A stretch of DNA of 64,000 nt from Cyanobacteriota bacterium (GTDB lineage: Bacteria > Cyanobacteriota > Vampirovibrionia > Vampirovibrionales > Vampirovibrionaceae), in assembly GCA_019751815.1 (NCBI GenBank), contig JAIEMW010000001.1, forward strand, positions 442,197 through 506,196. Direction: 5' to 3'. Positions 35,710 through 45,613 of the stretch are shown here, one piece after another. Within the stretch, counting starts at the first letter, position 1, and every line of letters begins with the position of its first letter. A program made the position numbers and the translations under genes. A model generated the notes under the pieces. It had not been told where the DNA came from, did no database searches, and was given only the letters and a program-made list of their open reading frames with translations.

Positions 35710-36383
35710 GTTTGGGTTTGTGTTTTTTGTCTGAGTTCCGACTGCTCAAGCCTCCAGGCGGCAATGGCCCCATGATTACCTGAAAGTAAGACCTCGGGGA
35801 CTTTGAGGCCTTTATACTCAGCTGGGCGGGTGTAATGCGGATAGTCGATTTGTCCTTCTGTGAAAAAAGAATCATGGACGACAGAACCTTCTTTTCCAAC
35901 CACGCCGGGGAGTAAGCGACTGATGGAATCAATGATGCAGAGTGCGGCCAGTTCCCCACCGGTCATCACCCAGGGGCCAAGAGAAACCGGTTCGATATTG
36001 GGAATCAACGATTCAATTCGGTGGTCAATGCCTTCGTAATGCCCGGAAATAATCACAATTGTTTGGCACTGGCTTAATTCTTTGGCAAAATTTTGGTCAA
36101 AACGTCTACCAGTAGGCTCAGTCAGTAAAATGCGTGCGGGTTGGGCCAGGGGAGACAAACTGGTGAAGGCGTCGTCAATGGGTTGGCAAGCCATCACCAT
36201 ACCGTCCCCGCCCCCGTAGGGAGAATCGTCCACTTTGCGGTGAGGATCGGTTGAAAAATGCCGCGGATTCAGGCATTGGATTTCAATCAGGGCATTGTCT
36301 TGAGCCCGCCCGATAATACTGGTCTGGCAGTAGGTCTCAATGACGCTGGGGAATAGGGTGATGACCTTAAATTGCATCATCAT
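35706..36383 (-). CDS. trmD: tRNA (guanine-N1-)-methyltransferase
   Basis: TrmD methylates G37 of tRNAs reading CNN codons and prevents frameshifting. The 225-residue protein shows QFKVITLFPSVIETY at the N-terminus, VDDSPYGGGDGMVM near residue 52, the trefoil-knot SAM-binding IIISGHYEGIDHRIES near 110 and a GPWVMTGGELAALCIID segment near 137. Three ATGs lie in a row; AAGGAG sits 5 bases before the first. It overlaps rimM by 17 bases and converges on the winged-helix gene with 4 bases of overlap. Confidence 0.96.
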   Translation of the reverse strand: MMMQFKVITLFPSVIETYCQTSIIGRAQDNALIEIQCLNPRHFSTDPHRKVDDSPYGGGDGMVMACQPIDDAFTSLSPLAQPARILLTEPTGRRFDQNFAKELSQCQTIVIISGHYEGIDHRIESLIPNIEPVSLGPWVMTGGELAALCIIDSISRLLPGVVGKEGSVVHDSFFTEGQIDYPHYTRPAEYKGLKVPEVLLSGNHGAIAAWRLEQSELRQKTQTQT

Positions 36384-36939
36384 GAATCTCCTTCAGTTCT
36401 AAAAGCAGATCGTCCAGCTTGTCAATTAAAATCAGGCCCTTGGGATAGTCTGTTCCTGGGAGATGAACGGCTTGAATAAATATCTTTTGGAAAGGAATCA
36501 ACATCGTTTTCCCAGCGATAAGAAGGCTTTCCACTTCTAAATAATCTGTATCCCCGCTAGTGAGCATATCTTTCACAATAGCAAAGGGGGTATTCTCTGC
36601 CTTTAAAATCTCAGTACTACTCACCAACATGCCTAGCAGTTGATCAAAGCGGTACTCACCCTCTGATATCTCCGGTAGCGCTTCTTCAGGAGCAAATAAT
36701 GAGGCTTTCATCAAAGGTTCCGCCAGTGTGCGAGAATCTATCCCTTGGAGCTTTAGCCAGATCAGTGGGCTCTGCCATTCTGAGGAAAGAACTATATAAG
36801 GCTTAGGGGTCTTATCACTAGGAACTTGGAGCCAAAGCTGTGCTAACTCTCCCACCCACTCGGCGTTGGGATCACTGGGGCGTACTTTTAAGATGCCTTT
36901 GAGTCCGTGGACACCAACCACCGTACCGATTTTCAACAT
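36367..36939 (-). CDS. rimM: Ribosome maturation factor RimM
   Basis: RimM binds the 30S head for 16S maturation. The 190-residue protein has the N-terminal beta-barrel signature GTVVGVHGLKGILKVRP and a C-terminal PRC-barrel (YRFDQLLGMLV...GDTDYLEV...MLIPFQKIFI). It sits between ylqD and trmD, the order known from Bacillus; rpsP and rplS, often in this cluster, are absent here. Confidence 0.93.
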   Translation of the reverse strand: MLKIGTVVGVHGLKGILKVRPSDPNAEWVGELAQLWLQVPSDKTPKPYIVLSSEWQSPLIWLKLQGIDSRTLAEPLMKASLFAPEEALPEISEGEYRFDQLLGMLVSSTEILKAENTPFAIVKDMLTSGDTDYLEVESLLIAGKTMLIPFQKIFIQAVHLPGTDYPKGLILIDKLDDLLLELKEIHDDAI

Positions 36940-36975
36940 TTTAATGTTTTCATTCTATCTGGGTTAGTCTCCGTT

Positions 36976-37410
36976 TTAGGAAATTGAGACAATCACGCCG
37001 TCTTCGACCAAAATCTCTCCCTGGCGCAATTTTTCAAAAATACGGTCTCCCACAGTCAGGCTTTCCCAGCTTTCCAGGACGCCGGTAATCACCGTTGCCC
37101 CATTAGCGACTTGTCCTAAGTTCGCTAACTGGTTAGAAACTTCCATTTTCACTGTATTGAGTTGGGTTTGTTGTGATTGGGCCTCACTCTGAAGCTGCTC
37201 GAGTTGGCGAGTAACGTTTTGACCTTGGCGGGCAAACTGTTCTAGTTGGCGAAGAGACTGTTGATACTGTGTGTCGAGTGTTTGAAGCTGCTCTTCGATT
37301 AGGCGAATTTCCTCAGAGAGCTCGTCTTGTGCTTTTAAGCGGAAATCATCCGTTACCCGAGTGCGCACGGTGATTTGTCGTTTTACCAGACAGCTGGATG
37401 CTTGGGACAT
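36976..37410 (-). CDS. ylqD: YlqD-family coiled-coil protein
   Basis: A 144-residue protein with an N-terminal VKRQITVRTRVTDDFR segment, a central coiled coil of about 65 residues rich in Q, E and L, and a C-terminal strand region ending in GDRIFEKLRQGEILVEDGVI. This architecture and the position directly before rimM-trmD match YlqD, a conserved protein of unknown function in Firmicutes and cyanobacteria. The spacing to rimM is 36 bases. Confidence 0.75.
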   Translation of the reverse strand: MSQASSCLVKRQITVRTRVTDDFRLKAQDELSEEIRLIEEQLQTLDTQYQQSLRQLEQFARQGQNVTRQLEQLQSEAQSQQTQLNTVKMEVSNQLANLGQVANGATVITGVLESWESLTVGDRIFEKLRQGEILVEDGVIVSIS

Positions 37411-37523
37411 AAGCTTGGGCCTCTCTGTTTTTGTGATTTTCTTGGTGATTCTTGAAACTGATTATAATGAAAACAGACCCAGAATATCTGTCCTTCGATT
37501 TATCTAATGGAAACAAATCTGCA

Positions 37524-38192
37524 ATGCTCAGATCGCTCTGCAAAAAAATGCGGTGTCTTTTATTACTTGGTGTGATGAGTTTCACGTATCCCACTCTTTT
37601 TGTTTTTGCTGCCGCTCCAGCCAATATGCAGTCCATTCGCGATGATTTACAGGCAATTGATCGACAAATTTTCTCTGACAGAAAAAATCAAAACCAGAAG
37701 CAGAACCAGATGGGAAGACAGCCTCAACTGGAACCCATCACGGTGACACTGTCAAAAACCAGTATTCGTGCCCGTGATGTCTACCGGCGCTATATGACGC
37801 AAGCAGCAGATGTGAGCCAACAGTTGCTGCACGTGCGTCAAGATATTTTGGTCAATGGGGGCAGTGTTTCCTTGCAGCGTCTAGGGGCTATCTCGCAGGG
37901 GCTTAATTCGCAAAACGTGCTTTTAAAAAACGCCCTCCAGAACGGCGAGACAGACTTTGAGTCTTATCAACTGATTCAAAAAGCGATTGCGGCCTTGGAT
38001 GATGCTACACAATATTGGCGATCAGCCAATCGCTACCGTCCAATATACCGCGGGGCGGGGTTTGAAGAGAATGAAGACAATCAACTCCTGAAAGTGAAAT
38101 TGCAAACCGCGATGACGGCGATTGAACAATTGCAGCGAATTGTCGATACGCAGAACACACTCCAAAAAGGCCTAGAAAAAGCAGAGTTTTAA
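37524..38192 (+). CDS. Secreted helical protein of unknown function
   Basis: The frame is open from 37452, but a TATAAT at 37463-37468 suggests transcription starts after the upstream ATGs. ATG 37524 gives 222 residues with a signal peptide (MRCLLLLGVMSFTYPTLFVFAAAP). The mature part is helical with a Q/N/K-rich linker near 60-75 and heptad-like stretches. It is 30 bases upstream of a type IV prepilin gene and may function with it. No family is recognised. Confidence 0.6.
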   Translation: MLRSLCKKMRCLLLLGVMSFTYPTLFVFAAAPANMQSIRDDLQAIDRQIFSDRKNQNQKQNQMGRQPQLEPITVTLSKTSIRARDVYRRYMTQAADVSQQLLHVRQDILVNGGSVSLQRLGAISQGLNSQNVLLKNALQNGETDFESYQLIQKAIAALDDATQYWRSANRYRPIYRGAGFEENEDNQLLKVKLQTAMTAIEQLQRIVDTQNTLQKGLEKAEF

Positions 38193-38222
38193 GGCAGGGT
38201 TTTAAAGGGCGGAATTTATCTC

Positions 38223-38837
38223 GTGCCTGACATTTTCAGAATATTGGCTCGTAAGGGATTTACGATTGCGGAATTACTGATTTCGCTGAGTATTTTGGGT
38301 GTGATGGCGGCCTTTATCATCCCCAAACTCTTGGATGTCTCTCAGACGGACCTGTATAATCAGCGAACCAAAGATGCGTTGGCCGCCGTTGCGGGTGCAT
38401 ACTCTGCCTATAAGGCAGCCCATGGGGGTAGTATCCCTGGTAATTTTAATGGCGCTATGATTTTGCCCTACCTCAATTATGTAGAGCAGCAAAACGGGGG
38501 GACGATCGACTGGTCTCCTGGTTTGGGGACGCTTCCGTGCGCACCTACAATGGGTGCAGATCCCTGTTTAAAGCTTCATTCGGGTGGAATTTTGACGATT
38601 AGTACTCGTGGCTTTGGCGGGACCAACCCCAATAATGTGCTGATTTACTGGTTTGACCCAGATGGTACGCCCAGTGCCAACCCAACGGATTATTCAGGGA
38701 CTTCGACGATGATTTTGCTTTATTACAACGGTTTTGTCACAACAGCTGGGGGGATGCTTCCCAACACCTGTGATAGCAATGTTTGCCCGCTGAATACAGC
38801 CAATACGTTTATTGATCCCCCTTATATTCGGTGGTAG
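38223..38837 (+). CDS. Type IV prepilin-like protein
   Basis: A 204-residue protein starting at GTG 38223. The N-terminus carries the class III prepilin signal KG-FTIAELLISLSILGVM: a short basic leader, cleavage after Gly, and Glu at +5 followed by a 20-residue hydrophobic helix. The ectodomain has four Cys (LPCAP, DPCLK, NTCDSNVCPL) that could form two disulfides, including one near the C-terminus as in many pilins. It could be a pilin, minor pilin or type II pseudopilin. No assembly genes are adjacent. Confidence 0.88.
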   Translation: MPDIFRILARKGFTIAELLISLSILGVMAAFIIPKLLDVSQTDLYNQRTKDALAAVAGAYSAYKAAHGGSIPGNFNGAMILPYLNYVEQQNGGTIDWSPGLGTLPCAPTMGADPCLKLHSGGILTISTRGFGGTNPNNVLIYWFDPDGTPSANPTDYSGTSTMILLYYNGFVTTAGGMLPNTCDSNVCPLNTANTFIDPPYIRW

Positions 38838-38844
38838 CCAATAC

Positions 38845-38880
38845 AAAAGCCCAGACTACAGAGAGGTAGCCCGGGCCTTT
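38845..38880. terminator. Probable terminator between convergent genes
   Basis: AAAAGCCCAGACTAC and GGTAGCCCGGGCCTTT form an imperfect stem (two mismatches) with A-run and T-run flanks, directly after the prepilin stop and before the end of the gene at 38899. Confidence 0.6.
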
Positions 38881-38898
38881 GAGACGTAAAGACTGAAA

Positions 38899-39261
38899 CT
38901 AGTTAGCAGCGCCAGCAGGGGTGGCTTTGGCTTGGCGTTGAGCTTGACGCTCTTGGAATTTGGTTTGGCGTGCTTGTTGGTTGGCTTGGTGTTGTTTCAC
39001 TTTTTCCGCACGTTGTTCTTGGCGTTGAGCGCGGGCTTGCTGCTCTTGCTCACGAAGAGCTTGGCGTTCTTGATTCCAGGCTTGACGCTCTTGTTTGATT
39101 TGCTGTTGTTGTTGACGGATGTTGGCGCCTTTTTCGCGTAAGGCTTCGCGTTGGGCTTTAAAGTTATTGCCTGCAGCAGGGGCTGGGGTGGCTTGAGGAT
39201 CAGCAAAAGCGGCACCCGCAATCAGCAAGGCGGCAGCGGCGGCAATCAAAGATGTTTTCAT
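38899..39261 (-). CDS. Secreted Gln/Arg-rich helical protein
   Basis: A 120-residue protein with a signal peptide (cleavage after AFA near residue 20). The mature part is almost entirely Q, R, E, A and K in a charged helix with repeats such as ERQA and QQQ. It is strongly basic and probably forms a single long helix. Similar low-complexity periplasmic proteins occur in many bacteria without known function. Confidence 0.7.
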   Translation of the reverse strand: MKTSLIAAAAALLIAGAAFADPQATPAPAAGNNFKAQREALREKGANIRQQQQQIKQERQAWNQERQALREQEQQARAQRQEQRAEKVKQHQANQQARQTKFQERQAQRQAKATPAGAAN

Positions 39262-39481
39262 CAGTCGTGTTCCTTATCGCTTATTTTATCTATAACGCTT
39301 ATTATTCTGTATACCTGGGAGGAATTGCTTCCCACGCGAGCGAATAGTATCACACGCTCTGGCCCGCTAAAATAGGTTTCTAAAAAATACTATTCTCAGG
39401 ATTAATGGATTGGGGCTTAAGCGATTAGAGCCAGAGATAAGTCAGGTGAGTGGAAGTGTTAGGGCTTTTGCTTTGTTTTTG

Positions 39482-39511
39482 CTAATTTGTTGTGACTCTA
39501 ATTTGTTGTGA
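39482..39511. repeat. 14-bp direct repeat upstream of mini-SPFH gene
   Basis: CTAATTTGTTGTGA occurs at 39482-39495 and 39498-39511 (16-base period), about 40 bases before ATG 39549. It might be a regulator site; no promoter hexamers are convincing. Confidence 0.5.
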
Positions 39512-39548
39512 TTTAAGATGCTGGCACGAGAAAACGAGATCTTAAAGT

Positions 39549-39992
39549 ATGGAGAGCGAAAGCGTGAAGAAAGACATTTCGGACATGAAGCTTCCCAGTT
39601 TTCACAAAAAAGACATCGCAATTTTTATCATTCTCTTATTGCTACTATACGCTGCCAATCTCTATCTCCATCCCATCTATAATGTGTGGCAGGCAGAAAT
39701 GGCTGGAAAAGCCGAATTGGCCAATGCAGAGTTTTCAAAACAAGTGGCCATTCAGGTGGCGAAAGCCAAGTCAGAGTCTGCTGTTTTTGAAGCAGAGGCA
39801 GAAGTGACTCGTGCCAAAGGGGTGGCCAAGGCCAATGCCATTATTGGGGCTTCTTTAAGAAATAACGAGGACTATCTCAAGTACCTTTGGATTAATCAGC
39901 TTGAGAATAATAAAAATGCGGTGGTCTACATCCCGACAGAGGCCAATCTCCCCATTTTGGAAGCCGGAAAACGACCCCGCCATAAAGATTAA
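39549..39992 (+). CDS. Membrane-anchored protein resembling the C-terminal part of SPFH/prohibitin proteins
   Basis: A 147-residue protein with one TM helix near residues 25-42 (IAIFIILLLLLYAANLYL). An Ala/Glu/Lys-rich helix follows (AEAEVTRAKGVAKANAIIGA), then LRNNEDYLKYLWINQLENN and VVYIPTEANLPI. These are the features that follow the SPFH domain in prohibitin/HflK-type proteins, but the SPFH domain itself is missing. It may assemble on membranes. GC and codon use match the neighbours. Confidence 0.65.
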   Translation: MESESVKKDISDMKLPSFHKKDIAIFIILLLLLYAANLYLHPIYNVWQAEMAGKAELANAEFSKQVAIQVAKAKSESAVFEAEAEVTRAKGVAKANAIIGASLRNNEDYLKYLWINQLENNKNAVVYIPTEANLPILEAGKRPRHKD

Positions 39993-40041
39993 ACACAGTC
40001 AGCTACTTCTTTCTTATACCTGTTTCAGTTTTAATGTCTAA

Positions 40042-41343
<1,302 letters not shown>

Positions 41344-41382
41344 GTTCGGTCAATCTGCCGAGAAGTTAACAATTTGTAACCT

Positions 41383-41420
41383 ATACGCGACATGTCTTAT
41401 GGATATGTCGCGTATTTCTT
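41383..41420 (+). terminator. Rho-independent terminator of ahcY
   Basis: ATACGCGACAT (41383-41393) and ATGTCGCGTAT (41405-41415) form a perfect 11-bp stem with an 11-base loop, followed by TTCTT. The 3' U-tract is short, but the position after ahcY is right. Confidence 0.78.
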
Positions 41421-41697
41421 GGGGCATGACGTGAGACGTGTATTGGCTATTATCGTGTGTTCCACGTCAATTCAAATAAAATTAGAGGGTTGAAAAGAGA
41501 GTTGAAAAAATCTATGATTGTTTTATCAGGTTAAAAGAAGTTTTGCTTCTCACTCCTGTGATTTGTGTGTCGAGTGTGTGTATTGAGTCACGTGGTCGTT
41601 GGTTTTTTAAAACAGTTTTTAGAGGTGTGTGTTTTTTAAGTTTTTTGCCACTGGCAGGTTGCTGGTGTGCCAGGGGAGTTTGGAGGTTTTAGTCATT
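41421..41697. other. Long AT/GT-rich leader region
   Basis: Between the ahcY terminator and ATG 41698 there is no supportable gene. It contains a repeated GAG-GTTGAAAA motif (about 41486-41506), a short hairpin (AGAAG-TTTTG-CTTCT near 41537) and a GT-rich stretch. It may be a long 5' UTR for the unknown gene downstream. Confidence 0.4.
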
Positions 41698-42348
41698 ATG
41701 GTGCAGTCGATTGAAAATAGCGAAGCGCTTTATAGTAATAACGTGGTTGATTTCCCTTTGAATGCGGCGAATCATCATGTCCAGAGCAATGTGTTTGAAT
41801 TAAGTACCCAGTGGACACCATCTGTTCACAGTATTAATCAACTAAAATACAAAAGACAAACCAAAAGTTTGTTGGTTGAAAATGAAGTGCTGACTGAATT
41901 GTGCCGCCAACGTTTTGAGGCGCTCAAAGACGAATTATCCTGTGACCCTTCTCGTGCTGATGCGCTGCAACAGATTGAGACGATCGATCAGATGATTAAT
42001 TCCATTGCCATTGACAGTATGGACGCCCAAATGCTGAATTACCGGAAAAATATGATTGCATATTACTACAGCATTCCGGCGGAATATATTCAATTGGACA
42101 GTGCGACACGCAATATTCAGGCATTTAATGTCACCATTCAGTATCTCGTGCGTGTGATTAGTGTATGTGCACCTGATGCCGATAATGCCCGTTTACACGA
42201 AGGCCGTCTGCATGAAATGTTAAATACAAAACTGCAAATGTATCAGCAGTTACTCACCTATGACCGTGTGGTGCAAAATACCCCGGCGTTTCAATCTCTG
42301 TTTGCAGTGTTCGTCGAACAAACCCAACAAATGCTGATTCAGAATTAA
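41698..42348 (+). CDS. Unknown soluble helical protein
   Basis: ATG 41698 has GGAGG about 12 bases upstream and gives 216 residues; the frame is open from 41629. The product is mostly helical (LLVENEVLTELCRQRFEALK; ADALQQIETIDQMINSI) with no TM helix or signal peptide. It has a strong terminator after it. No family is recognised. An unusually long leader precedes it, so it may be regulated. Confidence 0.6.
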   Translation: MVQSIENSEALYSNNVVDFPLNAANHHVQSNVFELSTQWTPSVHSINQLKYKRQTKSLLVENEVLTELCRQRFEALKDELSCDPSRADALQQIETIDQMINSIAIDSMDAQMLNYRKNMIAYYYSIPAEYIQLDSATRNIQAFNVTIQYLVRVISVCAPDADNARLHEGRLHEMLNTKLQMYQQLLTYDRVVQNTPAFQSLFAVFVEQTQQMLIQN

Positions 42349-42415
42349 TGAATAACAGAACTAAATAATAAACCGCTTTTTACAATTTTTGCTTGCTCTC
42401 TCTCTTCTTTTCTAC

Positions 42416-42449
42416 CACACCAGACCACCGTGTTTGGTGTGTTTTTATT
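42416..42449 (+). terminator. Rho-independent terminator
   Basis: CACACCA (42416-42422) and TGGTGTG (42435-42441) form a 7-bp stem followed by TTTTTATTT. It lies between the unknown helical gene and the small gene at 42467. Confidence 0.8.
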
Positions 42450-42466
42450 TGTGATTTAATAACAGG

Positions 42467-42685
42467 ATGTTGACGCAAGATGTGGTGATTATTTTAGAAT
42501 CCGTTGAGACGCTGACCATTCACGGCAGTGTCTACTATCAAATTCAATTTCATATAGAGGGCAGTAGCACGGTGCAGTCGGCTCGCATTAATCCCGAAGC
42601 CTTTTATACCAATCCAGAACCAGGCGACAAAGTTGCGGTTCAGATGGTACTGGGCCAATTTATGCAGGCTAAAAAATTAAATTAA
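42467..42685 (+). CDS. Small soluble protein of unknown function (72 aa)
   Basis: Begins only about 18 bases after the terminator hairpin, so either it depends on readthrough or its promoter lies within that region. The product is strand-rich (TIHGSVYYQIQFHIEGSS; PGDKVAVQMVLGQFM) and could be a small beta-barrel. No strong ribosome-binding site is seen before ATG 42467. No family is recognised. Confidence 0.5.
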   Translation: MLTQDVVIILESVETLTIHGSVYYQIQFHIEGSSTVQSARINPEAFYTNPEPGDKVAVQMVLGQFMQAKKLN

Positions 42686-42728
42686 GCCGATGTTCTGCCG
42701 TGCTAGAGATTTAGCAATAATTGAATGT

Positions 42729-42848
42729 CTATAAATGCAGCTGTACGAGTAGTAGATTGTCAGAAACACTGATAATGACCAGTGAAACTACAACCAATAA
42801 CATAAATGTACTGACAGCTACCATGGTCTCAAATAGCGGTAACATCAT
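42729..42848 (-). CDS. Possible small membrane peptide (39 aa)
   Basis: On the minus strand ATG 42848 opens 39 codons ending in TAG at 42729. The product is one hydrophobic helix (STFMLLVVVSLVIISV) with short polar ends. A GGGTGATG sequence lies upstream as a weak ribosome-binding site. It sits in the otherwise empty 358-base gap between the small gene at 42467 and thrS. This is a possibility, not a firm call. Confidence 0.3.
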   Translation of the reverse strand: MMLPLFETMVAVSTFMLLVVVSLVIISVSDNLLLVQLHL

Positions 42849-43016
42849 ATATCATCACCCATTCTCAAATCATCTTTCATGTCTTTCATGTTGAGGATTT
42901 GATTTTTTAAAAATTAAAAGTATGTACCAGTTTACTGATGTGTTCTCCACACAGTTTAAGACGAGTGGACTGAAAATGGTTCCCAAAAAACATAAATATT
43001 AATGTTTGAGAGGTTT

Positions 43017-43041
43017 AAAAAACCTGATTACTACAGGGTTT
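43017..43041 (-). terminator. Terminator of thrS
   Basis: On the minus strand AAACCCTG and CAGGTTT pair around TAGTAAT and are followed by TTTT, immediately past the thrS stop. Confidence 0.6.
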
Positions 43042-43043
43042 CG

Positions 43044-44933
43044 TTAATAGGGGGCATCTTCTGTGGAGACATCAGAAGGTCCTCGGAAAAGCGAAGAGAA
43101 TTCTTTCACCACCACGTCAAAAATGCGTTGGTCGCGGTGTTCACACAGTTCTTCAATCAGTTGGGCAAGGGGATAGGTTCCCTTCTGCCCGCCGGTATAT
43201 TTTCGGACAGCAACGGTGTTGTCTGCCATCTCCCGATCTCCAATAACCAGCATATAGGGTGTTTTTTGAGTTTCCGCATGGCGAATCCGGTAATTGACGC
43301 TTTCGTTGGAAGCAAGATCAAAGCGGAAACCGAGGGTTTTAAGCTGCTTAACCACAGATTCAGCATGAGGGATGTGACGTTCCGCAATCGGCAGAACCAC
43401 CCCTTGCACGGGGGCTAGCCATGTGGGGAAAGCACCACCTAAGTGCTCAATTAAAATACCGATAAAGCGCTCAAAAGATCCAAAAATAGCCCGATGAACC
43501 ACGATGGGTCTTTCAGTGGCACCGTCAGGTTTGACGTATTTGAGATCAAAACGTTCTGGGAGTTGGAAATCAAGCTGAATGGTGCCGCATTGCCATTCTC
43601 TGCCTAAGCTATCTTGAATATTAATATCAATTTTCGGCCCGTAGAAAGCCCCTTCGCCTTCGTCAATCACAAATTCTTTGCCAGCGGCTTTTAGAGCAGC
43701 CTGCAGTGATGCTTCAGCCTTGTTCCATACGTCCAGACTGCCGAGATAACTCTCAGGGCGTGTGGAAAATTTGATGTTGTAGTTGAGTTGGAAAATTTGA
43801 TAAATCCGGTCCAACATCTCCAATAGGGCCTGAACTTCGGCTTCCACATGTTCAGGGGCCAAAAAGATGTGGGCATCATCTTGAATAAAATTGCGGGTGC
43901 GCATAATACCGTGGAGTGCCCCGGTGGCTTCGTTTCTATGGAGAATCTGACCTTCGGCGATTCGCAAGGGCAGTTCTCGGTAAGAGCGAAGTTGGCTTCT
44001 AAAATACAACATGGTATCCGGACAGTTCATGGGTTTTAGGGCAAAATCGGGCTCGCCTTCAGCGTCACGGAAGATAAACATGTTTTCCTGAAAATGGTCC
44101 CAATGACCTGAGGTTTCAAACAGTTCTTTTTTGTAGAGCAAGGGGTTGAGAATCTCAATGTAGTCTTTCTCAGAGATGGTCTCACGCCAAAACGCCATCA
44201 GCTGATTGCGCAGTGTAACACCATGAGGGTGCCATAGGGCTGAAGCGGCCCAAGGATGGAAGGAGAATAAATCCAGCTGGGGGCCCAGTGTTCGGTGGTC
44301 TCGTAGTTTTACCTCACTGAGAAACTCGATATAGCGCTCGAGATCTTTCGGCCGACTCCAGGCTGTACCTGTAATTCTGGTTAAAGAGGGTTTCTCTTCG
44401 TCTCGCCAGTGGACAGCAGAGAGTGTGAGCACTTTATTGCTGCGGCATAGCCCTGTGTGAGGCACGTGAGGCCCGGCACACAGGTCAATAAAGTTTCCGT
44501 TTCGATACAGCGTCACTGTTTCAGACGGGATTCGCTCAAGTACTTGGAGTTTGTAGTGTTGTTGTTTTTCTTTAAAATAGGCAATGGCTTCAGCTTTAGG
44601 CACACTGGCAACCTCAAAAGCCTGTGATTTACCGGCAATTTTATCCATTTCTGCCTGTATGGAAGCCAAATCCTCTTCTTTGAGCGGTTCAGATTTTTTG
44701 ATGTCGTAAAAATAACCCTGAGGGGTCGCTGGCCCCGTGGCAAACTCGGTCTCTGGAAACAATTGGGTTAAGGCAGCGGCCATAATATGGGCGGATGAAT
44801 GACGAATCCGAATCAGCTGCTCTGTGGGGGAGAGTTGATTAAACGCCTTGGCGTCCACGGCCTGCCACTCTAAGGACGATAACCAAGCGTTGGACTCACC
44901 GACAGTGAGGTTCCCAGAAGAGGTCTGGTTCAT
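43044..44933 (-). CDS. thrS: Threonyl-tRNA synthetase lacking the TGS domain
   Basis: A class II aminoacyl-tRNA synthetase of 629 residues. The editing domain starts near residue 44 with HSSAHIMAAAL and continues to DLCAGPHVPHTG (the HxxxH and CxxxH pair). The catalytic core has motif 2 (HRNEATGALHGIMRTRNF), the zinc Cys in LKPMNCPDTML, and motif 3 (VVHRAIFGSFERFIGILIEH). The C-terminal domain (WLAPVQGVVLPI..) binds the anticodon. The usual N-terminal TGS domain (about 60 residues) is absent. AAAGGA lies before ATG 44933. I saw no T-box leader. Confidence 0.95.
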   Translation of the reverse strand: MNQTSSGNLTVGESNAWLSSLEWQAVDAKAFNQLSPTEQLIRIRHSSAHIMAAALTQLFPETEFATGPATPQGYFYDIKKSEPLKEEDLASIQAEMDKIAGKSQAFEVASVPKAEAIAYFKEKQQHYKLQVLERIPSETVTLYRNGNFIDLCAGPHVPHTGLCRSNKVLTLSAVHWRDEEKPSLTRITGTAWSRPKDLERYIEFLSEVKLRDHRTLGPQLDLFSFHPWAASALWHPHGVTLRNQLMAFWRETISEKDYIEILNPLLYKKELFETSGHWDHFQENMFIFRDAEGEPDFALKPMNCPDTMLYFRSQLRSYRELPLRIAEGQILHRNEATGALHGIMRTRNFIQDDAHIFLAPEHVEAEVQALLEMLDRIYQIFQLNYNIKFSTRPESYLGSLDVWNKAEASLQAALKAAGKEFVIDEGEGAFYGPKIDINIQDSLGREWQCGTIQLDFQLPERFDLKYVKPDGATERPIVVHRAIFGSFERFIGILIEHLGGAFPTWLAPVQGVVLPIAERHIPHAESVVKQLKTLGFRFDLASNESVNYRIRHAETQKTPYMLVIGDREMADNTVAVRKYTGGQKGTYPLAQLIEELCEHRDQRIFDVVVKEFSSLFRGPSDVSTEDAPY

Positions 44934-45067
44934 GACAGAGTTTCCTTTTATATTTTTTCTTGGCTACCAGTTTGCCACAGTGGCACGGTGAAAAAAACCC
45001 CGGCCTGGTGCATAATTTTGCCTGAGCCCTTTCACAAGGTAATGTCTTTATCAGGAGTATGTGATCG

Positions 45068-45613
45068 TTGACTAATGAGCGTTCTAGCACCCAATCCCCC
45101 TCTCAGACCTCGATTTTATTTGTTTGTATGGGTAATATTTGTCGTTCCCCTTCGGCTGAAGGGGTCTTTCTCTCTCGGGTAAAGCTTCAAGTGCCTGAAT
45201 GGTTAGAATCTGGGGCCCTAAAGGTGGATTCTGCAGGGACTCATGGCTATCACGTGGGAGAGCCTCCTGATCCTCGTTCCATAGAAGCCGCCTTAAACCG
45301 TGGTGTTGATCTTCGGTCGTTGCGTGCTAGACAAGTAACCCAAGAAGATTTTGAAGACTATCACTACATCCTGGCGATGGATCACCGCAATATGGCCGAT
45401 CTTGAAGAGATTGCCGGCCCCCCAGTATTTCACCAGAAGCGGTCTCAGGGTGGGATTCAATTGTTTCTGGATTATGCCACTGGACAAAAGGTCCGTGAAG
45501 TGCCCGATCCCTACTATGGCGGTCCAAGAGGCTTTGAAATGGTCTTGGACTTGATTACTCAAGCCTCAGACGGGTTTATTTCTTATTTGATTAAGACAGA
45601 TCAAGACAGATGA
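45068..45613 (+). CDS. Low-molecular-weight protein-tyrosine-phosphatase family
   Basis: A 181-residue protein starting at TTG 45068 with AGGAG 10 bases upstream. It has the P-loop VCMGNICRSPSAEG (C-x5-R-S) near residue 20 and the catalytic acid motif VPDPYYGG near 142. This family also includes phosphosugar-amine phosphatases; human LMW-PTP-A acts on protein-bound ribulosamine 5-phosphate. The stop overlaps the start of a fructosamine-kinase-like gene by 4 bases, so a role in protein deglycation is likely. Confidence 0.88.
   Translation: MTNERSSTQSPSQTSILFVCMGNICRSPSAEGVFLSRVKLQVPEWLESGALKVDSAGTHGYHVGEPPDPRSIEAALNRGVDLRSLRARQVTQEDFEDYHYILAMDHRNMADLEEIAGPPVFHQKRSQGGIQLFLDYATGQKVREVPDPYYGGPRGFEMVLDLITQASDGFISYLIKTDQDR

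Noticed and set aside
44934..45067. T-box leader for thrS
   Set aside because: The region upstream of thrS is only about 130 bases to the divergent gene and lacks the AGGGUGG-type T-box sequence and a terminator/antiterminator.
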